A stretch of DNA of 64,000 nucleotides from Deltaproteobacteria bacterium (GTDB lineage: Bacteria; Bdellovibrionota; JACOXK01), in assembly GCA_016186995.1 (NCBI GenBank), contig JACPKQ010000007.1, positions 1 to 64,000 on the forward strand, given 5' to 3'. The position numbers and the translations under genes were made by a program. Under the pieces are notes generated by a model, which saw only the letters and a list, made by a program, of their open reading frames with translations, was not told the origin of the DNA and ran no database searches. Positions 62,673-64,000 of this stretch are shown here, one piece after another. Position 1 is the stretch's first letter. Each line of letters starts with the position of its first letter.

Positions 62673-64000
62673 TCAATGGATCAGCGCGCAGACTTTCCAT
62701 GTAGAATCATAGCGCTTGAGATGAATAAGAACTTTGTTTTTTGGAAATGACAGTATGGCTCTGTCGGGTGAAATAAGACGAAAGCGCCCGAATTGAAGTA
62801 GCGCATCAGCCGTCATATTCGAGGGGACAACTTTTCGAAAAAAATGAGAGAGTTCATTCGCAATAACATTTCTTCTGGAGAGGCTTTCTTGATGAACACT
62901 GTCCAGATAGCGCTGCCTTTTTTTTCTCTTAACTTCTTCTCGTGAAGTTTCACCCAGTCGATTTAACATCTGAAGCCTTTGTTTCCATTGAAGCAGATTT
63001 TGTGTGAGTGTCATGTGCTCTTGTTGTGTCAGGTTGTTTTTTAACAAATTTTCGATCTGAGAAATCTTGCTCTGACACAACCTTAAATCATTTTCCAACT
63101 GATCAAAGTGTTGGTCCACCTGCGCTTCCATCTCTTGAATTTTTTCTTGTACCGTTTTTGTTTCTGAAAATGCCAGTGGAAACCCATCCAGCTGAATAAA
63201 GAGTTCATCTATGGCAACAAATTGATCTATAGTGTTAGCATGTAAATGTTCCTTTTGGAGAATGGATAAAAATTTTGTAGAATCGTTTTTTGCCTCTGCA
63301 CGCAAAGCTTCTTTTTCTTCCAAAGAAAGTGTATCAAGCGCTTTTTTCCCCTCATCCACTCTCAGACGGCTTACTTCGGTAATTTTGCGAATTATTTTTT
63401 CATTTTCATCCCTGATTTGAACGACCCCATTGCATTCTTGAACAACTGTGAGTGGGAATAATGAAGGCATCAATGAAAAAACAAAAGTCTTTTCGTTTGC
63501 CGCTGTCCCTTCAAATTCAAAGACTTCCACAGATAGTTTTTTCTTCTCCGCAAGATGATGAACGAAGATGGAATCTAATTTAATCGTTTTAATAGAGAGA
63601 AAACTTTTAATGTTTATTTTGGGATAGATCTTCCAATCAATAGAAACTTTTTGGGGTTCCTTTTGCCCGGATTTTATCACTTCAAGATCAACAGAAGATT
63701 CATGGACTTTTGTCACCTTGATGACTTCTCTATAGGGTCGATCTTCGGAGATCTCATATATTACATAATCTCCTTCTTGAACGCCCCCCCATAAATATTC
63801 TTTTGAATATTCGAAAGGATAAGAGACAGAATCTTTCACATCTTCTTGATGTGTCACAACCTCAATATGTTCTATGGAGCGAAAAATTTCTGCCATGCGA
63901 AGATCCGCTTTTAAAAAGCTCTCTTCAGCCACAACATAGCCACTTAAAATGGCTCCACCGTCTGTAACCACCGCGGCTGCCAATAGGGGTTGGGTGACAT
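62673..64000 (-). CDS. Coiled-coil protein, N-terminus beyond the window
   Basis: At least 442 residues; the frame is still open at base 64000, so the start is probably outside (TTG 63983 is the first possible start inside). The N-terminal third is beta-rich with EGDYVIYEI. Residues about 270-375 form a coiled coil (IQEMEAQVDQHFDQLENDLR, KRKKRQRYLDSVHQESLS). The end HLKRYDSTWKVCALIH is globular. A hydrophobic LLAAAVV at the very edge could be part of a signal peptide. No family is recognised. It converges with the kinase gene. Confidence 0.65.
   Translation of the reverse strand, partial: VTQPLLAAAVVTDGGAILSGYVVAEESFLKADLRMAEIFRSIEHIEVVTHQEDVKDSVSYPFEYSKEYLWGGVQEGDYVIYEISEDRPYREVIKVTKVHESSVDLEVIKSGQKEPQKVSIDWKIYPKINIKSFLSIKTIKLDSIFVHHLAEKKKLSVEVFEFEGTAANEKTFVFSLMPSLFPLTVVQECNGVVQIRDENEKIIRKITEVSRLRVDEGKKALDTLSLEEKEALRAEAKNDSTKFLSILQKEHLHANTIDQFVAIDELFIQLDGFPLAFSETKTVQEKIQEMEAQVDQHFDQLENDLRLCQSKISQIENLLKNNLTQQEHMTLTQNLLQWKQRLQMLNRLGETSREEVKRKKRQRYLDSVHQESLSRRNVIANELSHFFRKVVPSNMTADALLQFGRFRLISPDRAILSFPKNKVLIHLKRYDSTWKVCALIH

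Overview
The window is an AT-rich chromosomal segment of a Gram-negative bacterium. LpxC, a Pal lipoprotein, a CpoB-like lipoprotein and a FadL-like barrel point to a lipid A outer membrane. Together with a multihaem cytochrome, an NtrY/NtrX-type sigma-54 system and the gene order, they suggest an uncultivated deltaproteobacteria-like lineage (inference; species cannot be named). The standard bacterial code is used: many genes end convincingly in TGA. Two genes carry an in-frame TGA. In one the TGA sits at a Cys position and is followed by a SECIS-like hairpin, so it is a candidate selenoprotein. In the other it looks like a nonsense mutation.

Layout: 1-2638 holds an acetyltransferase-like gene broken by one TGA, translationally coupled to an aldehyde dehydrogenase. 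2639-9526 is a run of lpxC, an NtrY-like kinase, an NtrX-like sigma-54 activator, a short proS and pyrF, headed by a near-perfect -24/-12 promoter and an upstream palindrome. 9527-10077 carries five tRNAs (Thr, Gly, Tyr, Thr, Trp). 10213-40725 is the long transcription/translation block: secE-nusG-rplKAJL-rpoBC-rpsLG-fusA-tuf, then the S10, spc and alpha operons in classical order (without rpmD), with secY, adk, map, infA and rpmJ. 40864-50950 holds envelope and housekeeping genes: pal, a DUF4398-type lipoprotein, cpoB-like, the candidate selenoprotein cytochrome, tsaD, DUF2062, rsmA, a FadL-like porin, panB, panC, DUF502, smpB and ssrA (tmRNA).

From the 3' end of ssrA onward the character changes to accessory DNA (about 50951-60640). 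It contains repeats and an inverted repeat, and two large modular nucleases. One has eight treble-clef-like repeats around a restriction-like nuclease core. The other has eight NUMOD-like repeats around a GIY-YIG core, split over two reading frames. Also present are a fused Cas4-like/DnaQ-like nuclease, a MerR-like regulator, a truncated HAD gene copy, a tight unknown-HAD-membrane operon, a protein with a HEPN RNxxxH motif and a recombinase-like remnant. A palindrome between the -35 and -10 of a 48-residue gene (51242-51266) is repeated, with one mismatch in a 15-bp core, over the start of the MerR-like gene (55239-55253). This suggests one regulator controls both ends of the nuclease cassette.

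The window ends with a response regulator and a histidine kinase, preceded by four CTACATAAA-like boxes spaced at multiples of 10 bp, and a coiled-coil protein that runs off the edge.
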